NCBI RefSeq assembly: GCF_001404515.1
Contig: NZ_CXWE01000001.1
Location: forward strand, 124,001 to 188,000
DNA from: Roseibium album
Lineage (GTDB): Bacteria; Pseudomonadota; Alphaproteobacteria; Rhizobiales; Stappiaceae
Direction: 5' to 3'
DNA length: 64,000 bases
This document shows positions 9,691-17,960 of the stretch, one piece after another. The position numbers and the translations under genes are program-made. The stretch's first letter is position 1. Each line of letters begins with the position of its first letter. The notes beneath the pieces were generated by a model. That model was not told where the DNA came from. It saw nothing but the letters and a program-made list of their open reading frames with translations, and made no database searches.

Positions 9691-11157
9691 TCAGCCCTCG
9701 TTTTGACGTCTGCGATCGTCTGCCTGGCCATCCAGAATGCCGCGCACGGTTTCCACCAGGTCAGCTTCCTTGATCGTGATCTGCGCCGGCCGGCTTTCCC
9801 GCCAGGTGATGTTGTCGGTTATTTCTTCCGACAACCGCTTGCCTTCGATCAGATCCTTGATCTGAAGATCACCGGCTTCCCGCTCATCCGACCCTTGAAT
9901 GATGGCAATCGGACAGTTGCGCCGGTCGGCATATTTCAGCTGGTTGCCGAATTTCTTCCAGTTGCCCTGGTACATTTCGGCCCTGATACCTGCGCCGCGC
10001 AACTCCTGAACCATTTTCTGGTACCGCCCAAGAGCGTCGACATCGCCGTCCATCACGGTCACCAGAACAGGAGCGACAACCTCGGATCTGCCGAGCTTGC
10101 CGAGGTTCTTGAGCGCCGTCATCAGACGCGAGACGCCGATTGAAAACCCGGTTGCCGGTACGTCGCGGCCCGTGAAGCGCTTGACCAGCCCGTCGTAACG
10201 CCCACCGCCGCCAACGGACCCGAACTGCACGACCTCACCCTTTTCGTTGGTGACATCGAAGAGCAGCTCGGCTTCGTAGACAGGACCGGTGTAGTACTCC
10301 AGCCCACGCACGACGGAAGGGTCGATCTTGATACGGTCATCCGCATAGCCGCAGGCGTTGAACATTGCGGCCATCGTATTGAGTTCGGTGACGCCGTCAT
10401 TTTCCAGGGAGCCGGTGCCGGATACAAAATCCGCGATGGTATCGATCGCAGATGCTTCTAGAGCGGCACCCTTGGTGAAATCACCGCTTTCGTCCTTGCG
10501 ACCTTCTCCGAGCAGAAGGCGCACGCCGTCAATTCCGAACTTGTCGAGCTTGTCTATCGCTCTCAGAACAGTCAGACGGTGCCCATCGTTCTCTTCACCG
10601 CCAAGCCCGATGGACTCCAGAACGCCATCGAGAACCTTCCGGTTGTTGACCCGGATGACATACTGGCCGCGCGGAATGCCGAGGGCTTCCATCGTGTCGG
10701 CCATCATCATGCACATTTCCGCGTCCGCCTGGACGCCCGGAGCGCCGACCGTATCGGCGTCGAACTGCATGAACTGGCGGAAGCGGCCCGGGCCCGGCTT
10801 TTCGTTCCGGAACACCCAGCCCGCGCGGTAAGTGCGATAGGGAAGCTGGATCCCGTTGATGTTTTCCGAGACATGACGGGCGAGGGGTGCGGTCAGGTCG
10901 TAGCGCAGGCTCATCCACTGCTCGTCTTCGTCCTGCACCGAAAAGACACCGGCATTCGGCCGGTCGGTATCGGGCAGGAATTTGCCGAGGCAATCGGTAT
11001 ATTCGAAGGCAGGCGTTTCGACCGGATCGAAGCCGTATTGCTCGTAGACCGCCTGGATCTTGCTGATCATCTCATCCGTCGCGCGGATGTCGTCGGCAGA
11101 GCGGTCGACAAAGCCCCGCGGCAGGCGGGCCTTCAGTTTGTTCGGTTTTTTGGCCAT
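9691..11157 (-). CDS. hisS: Histidyl-tRNA synthetase
   Basis: Charges tRNA-His. At 488 residues it is a full-length class IIa synthetase. Visible motifs are [13 protein letters not shown] and the motif 2 region [26 protein letters not shown], the HisA motif [14 protein letters not shown], motif 3 [13 protein letters not shown]...[11 protein letters not shown], and a C-terminal anticodon-binding domain ([11 protein letters not shown] onward). It heads the operon with hisZ and hisG, an arrangement linking histidine charging and synthesis that is common in alphaproteobacteria. The ATG at 11157 is the natural start. Confidence 0.97.
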   Translation of the reverse strand: MAKKPNKLKARLPRGFVDRSADDIRATDEMISKIQAVYEQYGFDPVETPAFEYTDCLGKFLPDTDRPNAGVFSVQDEDEQWMSLRYDLTAPLARHVSENINGIQLPYRTYRAGWVFRNEKPGPGRFRQFMQFDADTVGAPGVQADAEMCMMMADTMEALGIPRGQYVIRVNNRKVLDGVLESIGLGGEENDGHRLTVLRAIDKLDKFGIDGVRLLLGEGRKDESGDFTKGAALEASAIDTIADFVSGTGSLENDGVTELNTMAAMFNACGYADDRIKIDPSVVRGLEYYTGPVYEAELLFDVTNEKGEVVQFGSVGGGGRYDGLVKRFTGRDVPATGFSIGVSRLMTALKNLGKLGRSEVVAPVLVTVMDGDVDALGRYQKMVQELRGAGIRAEMYQGNWKKFGNQLKYADRRNCPIAIIQGSDEREAGDLQIKDLIEGKRLSEEITDNITWRESRPAQITIKEADLVETVRGILDGQADDRRRQNEG

Positions 11158-11546
11158 GAAGTCGTCAGATCCCGGCGAGTTCCTGGCCGATTGCTGTCAC
11201 ATGTTTGTGGCAACCGGCGCTAAGACAATTGCGGTTGTCCTAGACGAAACAGCAGTTGAGAGCAAGGTTCGCGAAGGCGGGATCCTGAGGAGCGGACCCG
11301 GGGGTTATTCTGCCGGCAGCGAAATGCCGTCAGGTTTGCCTTGTTTGCATCACACTTACGGGTAAAAGGAGCGGACCGGGCATCGTGGTCCATGAAAACG
11401 AGCAATGAAGGACGTGTACTTGCCAGCGTATGGCGCGTCTTTGCTTGTATTTAACACATGGAAGGCTATGGTCCGCGAAATTTTCAGACGAGCGGCACGT
11501 CCTTTCACCCGATCGACGGGATGAAGAAGACGAACAGGGTTGAAAC
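11158..11546 (+). other. Divergent intergenic region between hisS and a glycosyltransferase
   Basis: 389 bases that should hold the promoters of hisS (minus) and the GT2 gene (plus). One short frame from 11457 overlaps the start of the GT2 gene out of frame and has no protein-like character. No clear operator, attenuator or RNA structure was seen. Confidence 0.5.
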
Positions 11547-12707
11547 ATGGAAAGCGCAGCCAGCATTGCACAAGGCACGGATGAGGGAGGCTGGGACAGC
11601 CCCCGAGACGCTTCCGGATTGCGTGCGGCAGAGCTGAGTGTCGTGCTGCCCAGTTTCAATGAAGCCGGCAATATCCCGATCCTCATCGATCTGCTCGACA
11701 AGGCCCTTTCAGGCATTGCCTGGGAGGCGATCGTGGTCGACGACAATTCACCGGACGGAACGACCGAGGTTGCCCGAAAGATCGCGGGTGTCGATCCGCG
11801 CGTGCGGGTTATCCGGCGGATCGGGCGCCGCGGACTGTCCGGCGCTTGCATCGAGGGAATCCTGTCGTCGTCAGCGCCGTTTGTCGCCATCATGGACGCC
11901 GATCTGCAGCACGATGAGACGCTGCTGCCGAAGATGTTCGCTGCAATCAAATCCGATGACACTGATCTTGTTGTCGCCAGCCGCAAGGTGGAAGGCGGCA
12001 CTGTCGGCGAAGGCCTGTCCGCTATTCGCGCGTGGGGTTCAAATATCGCGAACGGGCTGGCTCAAAAGCTCCTGAACGTGACCTTGAGCGATCCGATGAG
12101 CGGTTTCTTCATGGTGCGCCGTGACAAGGCGGAGGCGCTCGCACCGCGTCTGTCGCCCCAGGGCTTCAAGATCCTGCTCGATCTGGTATCCAGCGCCAAC
12201 GGTACGCTGAAGATCAAGGAACTTCCGTTCACCTTCCGTGAACGCCAGCATGGGGAAAGCAAGCTGGACACGCTGGTGACACTGGACTATTTCGGTCTGC
12301 TGCTGGCCAAGTACTTCGGCGATATCGTCTCCGTCCGCTTTCTGATGTTCGGACTTGTCGGCGCCAGCGGGCTTTTCGTCCATCTGGTCGCCCTGCGGTT
12401 CTTTTTGCTGGGCGGGATGGAATTCAATCTGGCGCAGACGGCAGCATCCTTCGTTGCCATGACATCGAATTTTTTCCTGAACAATCAGCTGACTTACCGT
12501 GACCGGCGCCTCAGGGGCGTGAGGGCACTGATCGGTCTCCTGACTTTCTATGCCGTCTGCTCCGTTGGTGTGCTCGCCAATGTCGGCGTCGCCAACCTGA
12601 TTTACGCCGACCCGGTTTATTGGTGGGTTGCCGGAACCGCAGGTGCCGTGATGGGAGCGGTATGGAATTACGCGGCCAGCTCCGCGCTCACCTGGCGGAG
12701 ATCGTAA
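11547..12707 (+). CDS. Family 2 glycosyltransferase fused to a GtrA-like membrane domain
   Basis: The 386-residue protein resembles polyprenol-phosphate mannosyl/glucosyltransferases. The N-terminal GT-A domain shows LSVVLPSFNEAGNIP, the nucleotide-binding DDNSPDGT, and the DxD-containing IMDADLQHDE. After about residue 255 a GtrA domain of four membrane helices begins (SVRFLMFGLVGASGLFVHL...TSNFFLNNQLTYRDR). Such fusions make and help flip lipid-linked sugars for later transfer in the periplasm. The next gene is a GT39-type enzyme that would use such a donor, so the two likely form a pathway. The sugar and acceptor are unknown. Confidence 0.92.
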   Translation: MESAASIAQGTDEGGWDSPRDASGLRAAELSVVLPSFNEAGNIPILIDLLDKALSGIAWEAIVVDDNSPDGTTEVARKIAGVDPRVRVIRRIGRRGLSGACIEGILSSSAPFVAIMDADLQHDETLLPKMFAAIKSDDTDLVVASRKVEGGTVGEGLSAIRAWGSNIANGLAQKLLNVTLSDPMSGFFMVRRDKAEALAPRLSPQGFKILLDLVSSANGTLKIKELPFTFRERQHGESKLDTLVTLDYFGLLLAKYFGDIVSVRFLMFGLVGASGLFVHLVALRFFLLGGMEFNLAQTAASFVAMTSNFFLNNQLTYRDRRLRGVRALIGLLTFYAVCSVGVLANVGVANLIYADPVYWWVAGTAGAVMGAVWNYAASSALTWRRS

Positions 12708-12726
12708 ACGGCGGGTATGACCTAAC

Positions 12727-14214
12727 GTGGCAAAGACCGAAGACCTGCCGTATTTCCTGCGGCCGTCGGGACTGGTTCTGATTGTCGGTCTTCTGACGGC
12801 ACTCAAGATTTTCGCTGCTGCCAATGCTCATCTTGTCGAGGACGAAGCGTATTATCGCATCTGGGGGCTCTTTCCGGCCCTGAGCTACTACGATCACCCG
12901 CCGATGATCGGTTGGTGGATTTCCGCCGGGCAGGCGGTTTTCGGCGACACGGTCCTGGCCGTGCGCGCGGTGGTCGTCTTCTCGGGCCTGATCGGCTCCC
13001 TTGCACTCTGGCGCTCAGCCACGATCCTGTTCGACCGACGCACAGCGGGCTGGGCCGTTCTGTTTCTGAACACCAGCCTGCTGATCGGGATCGGCGGCAT
13101 CCTGGCAACGCCTGATGCACCCTCCGTTGTCTTCTGGGGACTGACATTCTGGACGCTTGCCGAATTGTCCGTATCAAGAAATCCGAACTGGTGGCTGCTG
13201 GTCGGGCTGATGGCCGGTTTCGGTCTGTTGTCGAAATATTCACTGCTTTTCCTTGGGGCCGGCATCGTGCTTTGGCTCATCTGGGTGCCGGAGGCACGAC
13301 GCTGGTGGAGCACCTGGCAGCTCTGGGCGGGGGGAGCCCTTGCGTTTCTTTGCTTTTCGCCGGTGCTCTACTGGAACCATGTCCATGAGTGGGTGAGTTT
13401 TTACAAGCAGTTCGGCCGTGCGGGCAGCGGTGGCTTCACAACGAAATACGTCTTTGAATATCTCGGTGCCCTGGTCGGGCTCCTGAACCCCCTGATTGCC
13501 ATTCTGGCTGCCGCAGGCGCGGGACTTCTTTTCAAAGCTTTCCGGGCAAGGGAAAGTGCCGCGTCCCTGATCCTGCTGACAACGCTGCCGTTCATGCTCT
13601 ATCTGACGTATCACTCGCTCCATGCCCGGGTTCAGGCCAACTGGCCTGCGCCGCTGTTTCCGGCCTTCGCCATGATGGCGGCGGTCTTCATGACGTCACC
13701 GCGCATAGATCATTTGATCTGGCGAAAAGTGGCAGTTGCCGGAATCGCGATCGGAATATTCGTCGCCGTTCTGGTGCAGATCCATGCCGTTTATCCGGTC
13801 ACGGGACAACTCGCCCGCAAGGACCCGACGTTCCAGCTGCGCGGTTGGGACGAGATCGGTGCGGCTGTGGAACAACTGGCCGAAGATGAGAATGCGTCCT
13901 ACATCCTGACCATGAGCTATGGCCTCAATGCGCAGACCGACTTTCTGATGAAAGACAAACTGCCTGTCATTCAGGTGACCGAGCGCATCCGCTACATCAT
14001 GACCCCTGATCCGGACGAAACCCTCTTTGTGCAACCGGGTCTCTACTTCACCGAAAAACGGCGCGACAAGGCCGGCGACCTGCAACGATCGTTCGAAACG
14101 GTCGAGGAACTTGCCGTTCTGGTACGCAAGGTGAAGGGCGTGCCGCTGGAGGAACTTGTCGTTTACAAGGTTGATGGTTTGAAGGCGCCGGTTTTTGAGC
14201 CTCGGGAGAAGTAG
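12727..14214 (+). CDS. GT39/ArnT-like membrane glycosyltransferase
   Basis: The 495-residue integral membrane protein has about twelve hydrophobic segments and a C-terminal soluble part. Its N-terminal region carries the acidic pair expected in the first extracytoplasmic loop of this family, in the motif VEDEAYYRIWGLFPALSYYDHPPMIGWW. It would transfer a sugar from a polyprenyl phosphate donor to lipid, glycan or protein on the periplasmic side. The start is GTG at 12727, 19 nt after the GT2-GtrA gene, which probably supplies its donor. The substrate cannot be read from sequence; ArnT-type lipid A modification and O-mannosylation are both possible. Confidence 0.9.
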   Translation: MAKTEDLPYFLRPSGLVLIVGLLTALKIFAAANAHLVEDEAYYRIWGLFPALSYYDHPPMIGWWISAGQAVFGDTVLAVRAVVVFSGLIGSLALWRSATILFDRRTAGWAVLFLNTSLLIGIGGILATPDAPSVVFWGLTFWTLAELSVSRNPNWWLLVGLMAGFGLLSKYSLLFLGAGIVLWLIWVPEARRWWSTWQLWAGGALAFLCFSPVLYWNHVHEWVSFYKQFGRAGSGGFTTKYVFEYLGALVGLLNPLIAILAAAGAGLLFKAFRARESAASLILLTTLPFMLYLTYHSLHARVQANWPAPLFPAFAMMAAVFMTSPRIDHLIWRKVAVAGIAIGIFVAVLVQIHAVYPVTGQLARKDPTFQLRGWDEIGAAVEQLAEDENASYILTMSYGLNAQTDFLMKDKLPVIQVTERIRYIMTPDPDETLFVQPGLYFTEKRRDKAGDLQRSFETVEELAVLVRKVKGVPLEELVVYKVDGLKAPVFEPREK

Positions 14215-14427
14215 TTGTTTTGCGGAGCCGAGCAATCCGTTTGACTGTGAGAAACAAGCTGCTCACCCGGCGCAGGGAAATACTCGGTGCGTGACGAATA
14301 CCTGGACACATGGGCATCTGTTTCGCATTCAAGTCTCCTCAATCTGCGCAACAGACTTGCAAAGATCTCCCGAATGACGCAGGGAATTGGGTGAAACATT
14401 GAATCACCGACCCGCCTGTCAGACTAG

Positions 14428-15225
14428 ATGAAACAAATTACACTTGGTGCACTGGATTACGGTCTCGCATTCGGCGTTGACCGCGCATTGCGCGACCTTG
14501 CGGTCAATGGCCGGCTGAGCGCCATCGGTGCGTTGGTCACCACCGAACTCTGGCCACGCGAATTCAGACCGCTTCAGGAAGTTGCCGAGAAGGTCGGAGA
14601 CCGCATGCTTTTCGGTATTACGCTTGCCTTCAGCGGCGATCGGGTCCTGCCGGTAAGCACGCGTATGCAGGAAACCTGCGGAGATCGCATGTTCACCCGC
14701 GAACAGCTCAACAGGCGCGCTTTCTTCCGTCTGCTGCCCGATGAAGTCCTGCTGGACGAGGCCCTTGCCCAGCTGACGCGCTATTCGGTGCTCATGCAGC
14801 GGCAACCGGATTTTGTCGCAGTCCGCGAAGGATTGCTGTCGAGAACATCGATTGCCCGGATTGTGTTCAAGGCGATTGAGCGCGCGGATTTCGATCAGCC
14901 GCCACTGGTGATCTCACCGCTTCGGTCTGGCCTCAAGACTTTGCGTCTTGCGCGTCTTGCAAAGGGATACAATCTTAAAATTCTGCCCTCTGCAGAGCCT
15001 TTGCCACAGACCAGCAATGTCGAGGAGCTTCACGAGCTTCTCCTCAATCATTTCGACGGCATGAACGACCGGAGTTTCGTCGCCGCGATCCCCGGAAAGT
15101 CCGACGACAGGTTGATGCGGGAAGAACCTCGTAAAAAAATTGCAATCCGCGAATGCCAGTACGAGGTCCTTGCCAGCGACAGGTTTTTTCGGACCATTGA
15201 CCGCAAGGATGTGTTTTTGAATTGA
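14428..15225 (+). CDS. ChbG/YdjC-like fold protein, probable pseudoenzyme
   Basis: The 265-residue protein follows the outline of the ChbG/HpnK/YdjC carbohydrate deacetylase family: LGALDYGLAFGVDRALRDLAVNGRLSAIGALVTTEL aligns with the usual N-terminal strand, Asp-Asp-Phe-Gly and helix, and QPDFVAVREGLL sits where a His-rich metal motif is expected. The key residues look altered: the Asp pair is ALDY, the GLHLTLT-type His is missing in FGITLAF, and the DxHxH-type motif reads DFVAVRE. Deacetylase activity is therefore doubtful. It follows two glycosyltransferase genes, suggesting a link to glycan metabolism. Recognition rests on fold-like similarity, so certainty is moderate. Confidence 0.6.
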   Translation: MKQITLGALDYGLAFGVDRALRDLAVNGRLSAIGALVTTELWPREFRPLQEVAEKVGDRMLFGITLAFSGDRVLPVSTRMQETCGDRMFTREQLNRRAFFRLLPDEVLLDEALAQLTRYSVLMQRQPDFVAVREGLLSRTSIARIVFKAIERADFDQPPLVISPLRSGLKTLRLARLAKGYNLKILPSAEPLPQTSNVEELHELLLNHFDGMNDRSFVAAIPGKSDDRLMREEPRKKIAIRECQYEVLASDRFFRTIDRKDVFLN

Positions 15226-15263
15226 AAAAACCGCCGGTTCGCGGGATTTTGATCGATGAAACG

Positions 15264-15298
15264 AAAAAACGGCTCTGCGGGGAACAGAGCCGTTTTTC
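15264..15298 (+). terminator. Rho-independent terminator after the ChbG-like gene
   Basis: Strong GC hairpin ACGGCTCTG-cgggga-ACAGAGCCGT (core CGGCTCTG/CAGAGCCG) flanked by A6 on the left and TTTTT on the right. The near-symmetric A/T flanks make it possibly bidirectional. Confidence 0.9.
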
Positions 15299-15372
15299 GT
15301 GGAGGTCAGGAAGGGGGGAGGGGCAGCCCCGCTTCCATGACTCTAGATATAGGTATTTTTTTCTTGAACGCA

Positions 15373-15388
15373 CGTGACGGACATCACA
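15373..15388 (+). promoter_or_regulatory. CRP-like palindrome upstream of the Crp/Fnr gene
   Basis: CGTGA-N6-TCACA matches the CRP-type consensus TGTGA-N6-TCACA at nine of ten core positions. It lies about 60 nt before the GTG start of a Crp/Fnr-family regulator whose recognition helix (RENVSR) resembles that of CRP (RETVGR). Autoregulation is inferred. Confidence 0.5.
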
Positions 15389-15446
15389 GGATTGCGCGTG
15401 GCAGGAAATTTTATGTGTCGTGAACGTCCTTTGGCAGGGGGTAGGT

Positions 15447-16136
15447 GTGGCTGAAATCAAGGACTTTTTGAAAAACAGCTTTTCTTTGGAAGGGCTTGAG
15501 CCGGATTTGGCTGTCGGGTTATCCCGGCTCGCAAGGCCGATGAAACTGGCAGCAGGTACAATATTGTTTGAAAACGGCGATCCGGGGAACGGTTGTTATG
15601 CCGTTCTGGAGGGCTCGTTGAAGGTATCGCTCCTGTCCGTTGAGGGAGACGAACAACTCCTGGCGGTTCTTGGCCCGGGTGATCTGGTCGGCGAATTGGC
15701 ACTCCTTGACGGACGCCCGCGCTCCGCAACAGTCAGTGCGCTGAAAGAGGCGCAACTCGCTTTCATCGACAAGGCGGCCTTCCAGCGGTTTTCCGATGAA
15801 CACCCGGCGGTTTACCGCCACATGCTGTCGATCGTCGGAAAACGGTTGCGTCATGCCAATGACGTTCTGGCGGCAAGGTCTTTCCTGCCATTGCCGGGGC
15901 GGGTCGCGCAGACCCTGCTGCAATTGTCGGAGACCTTCGGAAAAACGTTGGACGATGGCCGGATGCTCATCCACTACAAGCTCAGCCAGGCGGACATTGC
16001 CAACATGGCCGGGGCGGCGCGTGAAAATGTCAGCCGCGTGCTGAATGACTGGAAACGTTCCGGGACGATCAGCAGGATATCGGGATATTATTGTCTGGAG
16101 GACCGGGAATTCCTGGAGCAGGCGTCCACGCTTTAG
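15447..16136 (+). CDS. Crp/Fnr-family transcriptional regulator
   Basis: The 229-residue protein has an N-terminal cyclic-nucleotide-binding-like beta roll (about 15-125; ILFENGDPGNGCYAVLEGSLKVS, GPGDLVGELALLDGRPRSATVSA), a dimerisation helix, and a C-terminal winged helix with LSQADIANMAGAARENVSRVLNDWKRSG. It lacks the N-terminal Cys cluster of FNR, so it is not an obvious [4Fe-4S] oxygen sensor. The GELALLDGRPRSAT segment resembles the CRP phosphate-binding cassette, so cAMP or another ligand is possible. The GTG at 15447 is preferred to GTG 15420 because AGGGGGTAGG lies just upstream. It ends 2 nt from the convergent nsrR-like gene. Confidence 0.9.
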   Translation: MAEIKDFLKNSFSLEGLEPDLAVGLSRLARPMKLAAGTILFENGDPGNGCYAVLEGSLKVSLLSVEGDEQLLAVLGPGDLVGELALLDGRPRSATVSALKEAQLAFIDKAAFQRFSDEHPAVYRHMLSIVGKRLRHANDVLAARSFLPLPGRVAQTLLQLSETFGKTLDDGRMLIHYKLSQADIANMAGAARENVSRVLNDWKRSGTISRISGYYCLEDREFLEQASTL

Positions 16137-16138
16137 GT

Positions 16139-16564
16139 TTACTTGCCCGGCAAACTGGCCAGTTGCGTCCCTGCAAGGATCGTGGCCAGCGTCTCGGTAT
16201 CGAGACTGTCCAGAAACGCTTCCGCCGCGCGCGACATGGCTCCCTTCAGGGCGCAGCGCGGCAGAAAGGCGCAAACTGTTAGCTCCGGTTTGAGGCAGGC
16301 GACGACACCCAGGTCAGGTTCGATCAGCCTGACGACATCTCCGAGCCGGATCTCTTCCGGTGAGCGTCCCAGGCGAATACCGCCACCGCGCCCGCGCGTG
16401 GTTTTCAGGTATCCGGCCCGCGCAAGCTGGGCGACGATTTTCATGACATGTGATTTGGCCAGTCCGAGCTGTGTGCTCAGACTGTCTACTGTCTGCGGCT
16501 TGTCCGTCTGACCGGTGGCCATCAGAATTCTCAATGCAAAATCGCTGGCCTGACTGAGGCGCAT
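16139..16564 (-). CDS. nsrR: Rrf2-family repressor, NsrR-like (nitric oxide sensor)
   Basis: The 141-residue protein has a winged helix (MRLSQASDFALRILMATGQ; STQLGLAKSHVMKIVAQLARAGYLKTTRGRGGGIRLG) and a C-terminal half with three Cys in CLKPELTVC...PRCALKGAM, as in NsrR, where they hold an iron-sulfur cluster destroyed by nitric oxide. The start at 16564 is chosen because the Rrf2 N-terminus begins there and GGAG lies upstream; an in-frame ATG at 16588 is less likely. It is divergent from a truncated haemoglobin gene, with an NsrR-like operator in between, supporting a NO-responsive repressor role. IscR is less likely because of the Cys spacing and context. Confidence 0.85.
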   Translation of the reverse strand: MRLSQASDFALRILMATGQTDKPQTVDSLSTQLGLAKSHVMKIVAQLARAGYLKTTRGRGGGIRLGRSPEEIRLGDVVRLIEPDLGVVACLKPELTVCAFLPRCALKGAMSRAAEAFLDSLDTETLATILAGTQLASLPGK

Positions 16565-16579
16565 GGCTGGGCTCCATAA

Positions 16580-16602
16580 AACATTCATCTGAGATGTTGA
16601 TT
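16580..16602 (+). promoter_or_regulatory. Possible second, weaker NsrR-like site
   Basis: An inverted repeat AACAT-N9-ATGTT lies just before the nsrR start codon. It matches the 11-1-11 NsrR pattern only loosely in its right half. It could mediate autoregulation, but the support is weak. Confidence 0.3.
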
Positions 16603-16626
16603 TTAGCGTCGATGTGTGTCATTTAA

Positions 16627-16649
16627 AAGATACATCTAAAATGAATGTT
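16627..16649 (+). promoter_or_regulatory. Candidate NsrR operator
   Basis: A 23-base element with half sites AAGATACATCT and AAATGAATGTT separated by one base. Against the NsrR 11-1-11 consensus (AAGATGYATTT and its inverse) I count about four mismatches. It lies 13 nt before the chosen globin start and about 60 nt upstream of nsrR, positioned to repress the globin gene. Confidence 0.6.
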
Positions 16650-16661
16650 ATGGAGAGGGCG

Positions 16662-17165
16662 ATGAAAGCGCGCAGATCCGGTTCAGACAGATACAAGTTA
16701 CCGGTTCGTCCGGTGAGGGAAACAGGTGATCGCCTGCGCCGGTACGAGACGGTGAACGAGCAATCCATTCGGGTGATGGTGCACACCTTCTATGGCTGTA
16801 TTCGTGAGCATCCGCGTCTCGGTCTGATCTTCAAAGGTCGACTTGACGGCAAATGGGAAGAGCATCTGCCGAAGATGGAAGCCTTCTGGCAATCCGTTCT
16901 CCTGAAGAATGGCGCCTACAAGGGCAAGCCTGTCCCGGCACATCTGAAGCTGAAAGAGGTGGTCAGTTCCGATTATGGAGATTGGCTGTCGATTTTTCGT
17001 CCTGTCGTTCGCGAGTTGTTCGTGCCTGATCTGGCAGATGAGATCATCGCAGTTGCCGAACGGATTGCACAAAGTCTCTGGCTCGCGACATTCGGCCATG
17101 CCGGGTCGTCGCCTCCGGCCGAACTGACATCCCAACAATCGGAATGGAGCGGATCATGCTGGTAG
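16662..17165 (+). CDS. Group III truncated haemoglobin
   Basis: The 167-residue protein contains the compact 2-on-2 globin fold of group III truncated haemoglobins: VMVHTFYGCIREHPRLGLIF, then W..HLPKMEAFWQSVLL, YKGKPVPAHLKL with the probable proximal His, and FRPVVRELFVPDLADEIIAVAERIAQSLWLATFG. Members bind oxygen and NO; the C. jejuni homologue Ctb is NO-induced and contributes to respiration under low oxygen. The ATG at 16662 is preferred to upstream ATGs because of GGAGAGG. It is preceded by an NsrR-like operator and divergent from nsrR, so a role in nitrosative stress is likely. It overlaps the next gene by 10 nt. Confidence 0.9.
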   Translation: MKARRSGSDRYKLPVRPVRETGDRLRRYETVNEQSIRVMVHTFYGCIREHPRLGLIFKGRLDGKWEEHLPKMEAFWQSVLLKNGAYKGKPVPAHLKLKEVVSSDYGDWLSIFRPVVRELFVPDLADEIIAVAERIAQSLWLATFGHAGSSPPAELTSQQSEWSGSCW

Positions 17166-17377
17166 CAGTCGTTCTTGTCGCCGAGGTTCTCGTGGTCGTC
17201 TGGTTCGCGATTTTCTCGGTAATGCTGGTGTCCATGTATCTGGATTCCCGGCAAATGGAACTGCCGAGGCTCGACACCGCCGGTCGAACATTGATCGGCA
17301 GTGCGAAACTCGCCTTTGTCACGGGCATGCTGGCACTCGTGGTGCTTACCGTTGTTGAATTGCCGGTCTTTGGATAA
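17156..17377 (+). CDS. Small two-helix membrane protein
   Basis: The 73-residue protein has one long hydrophobic segment at the N-terminus (MLVAVVLVAEVLVVVWFAIFSVMLVSMYL) and a second at the C-terminus (LAFVTGMLALVVLTVVELPV), joined by a short loop with DSRQMELPRLDTAGR. The ATG at 17156 has GGAG six bases upstream; the frame also allows 17144. Its overlap with the globin gene implies co-expression and membership of the NO-responsive unit. I do not recognise the family. Confidence 0.6.
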   Translation: MLVAVVLVAEVLVVVWFAIFSVMLVSMYLDSRQMELPRLDTAGRTLIGSAKLAFVTGMLALVVLTVVELPVFG

Positions 17378-17389
17378 TGGAAACGTGAA

Positions 17390-17494
17390 ATGTCCTTGTC
17401 GAATTTTCTGCCACGCGGCCTGCCTATCCTGTTGATCTGGGTTGCCTCACCGGCTCCCTTGTGGATCATGGCAATCCTTATGCTGCTGATCTGA
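17390..17494 (+). CDS. 34-residue hydrophobic microprotein
   Basis: ATG at 17390 to TGA at 17492-17494 encodes a short single-span protein (LPRGLPILLIWVASPAPLWIMAILMLLI). It follows the two-helix protein gene by 12 nt in the same direction, preceded by a weak GGA-type site. The length, spacing and hydrophobicity suit a real membrane microprotein, but chance is not excluded. Confidence 0.4.
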   Translation: MSLSNFLPRGLPILLIWVASPAPLWIMAILMLLI

Positions 17495-17561
17495 CAAGAA
17501 AAGCTTGTGATCTGCCTGCTTGCCGCTAGTCTTTTCCGAAACTGAAAAGGAGAGGATCAGC

Positions 17562-17948
17562 GTGAGCGAAGAGCAGGAGAAACCGAGTGGTGACTTGACG
17601 CTGCGAACAATGGCGATGCCCGCAGATACCAATGCTGCGGGAGACATTTTCGGTGGTTGGGTACTTTCGCAGATGGACCTTGCAGGCGGCATTGCTGCCG
17701 GGCAACGCGCTGAGGGCAGGGTGGTGACCATCGCCGTAGACCGGATGAAGTTCATTCGCCCGGTTCATGTCGGCGACGTTCTTTGCGTCTATACCCAGGT
17801 CGTTCGCGTCGGCAATTCGTCAATGGAAATCAGGCTGGATGCCTGGGCGCTGCGCCACCGTTACGGCCATCGCGAAAAGGTTACGGAAGCCCATTTCACT
17901 TTCGTATCCGTTGATGATAGCGGCCGTCCCCGGCCGGTCCCGAACTGA
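17562..17948 (+). CDS. YciA-type acyl-CoA thioesterase
   Basis: The 128-residue single hotdog-fold protein has LTLRTMAMPADTNAAGDIFGGWVLSQMDLAGGIAA, where the Asn/Asp in TNAAGDIFGGW are the active-site region of YciA-like thioesterases, then VAVDRMKFIRPVHVGDVLCVYTQV and a C-terminal ...VTEAHFTFVSVDDSGRPRPVP. It hydrolyses acyl-CoA esters in the cytoplasm; the chain specificity is unknown. The GTG at 17562 is chosen because AGGAGAGG lies upstream and the domain begins soon after; a TTG at 17520 is in frame. Confidence 0.9.
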   Translation: MSEEQEKPSGDLTLRTMAMPADTNAAGDIFGGWVLSQMDLAGGIAAGQRAEGRVVTIAVDRMKFIRPVHVGDVLCVYTQVVRVGNSSMEIRLDAWALRHRYGHREKVTEAHFTFVSVDDSGRPRPVPN

Positions 17949-17960
17949 CATCCTTCAGGC

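Noticed and set aside
11457..11636. Plus-strand frame overlapping the start of the GT2 gene
   Set aside because: Out of frame with the well-supported gene and without protein-like character.
16611..16636. Longer imperfect palindrome GATGTGT-N12-ATACATC in the nsrR-globin region
   Set aside because: The spacer does not fit the NsrR 11-1-11 pattern; the overlapping 23-base site at 16627-16649 fits better.
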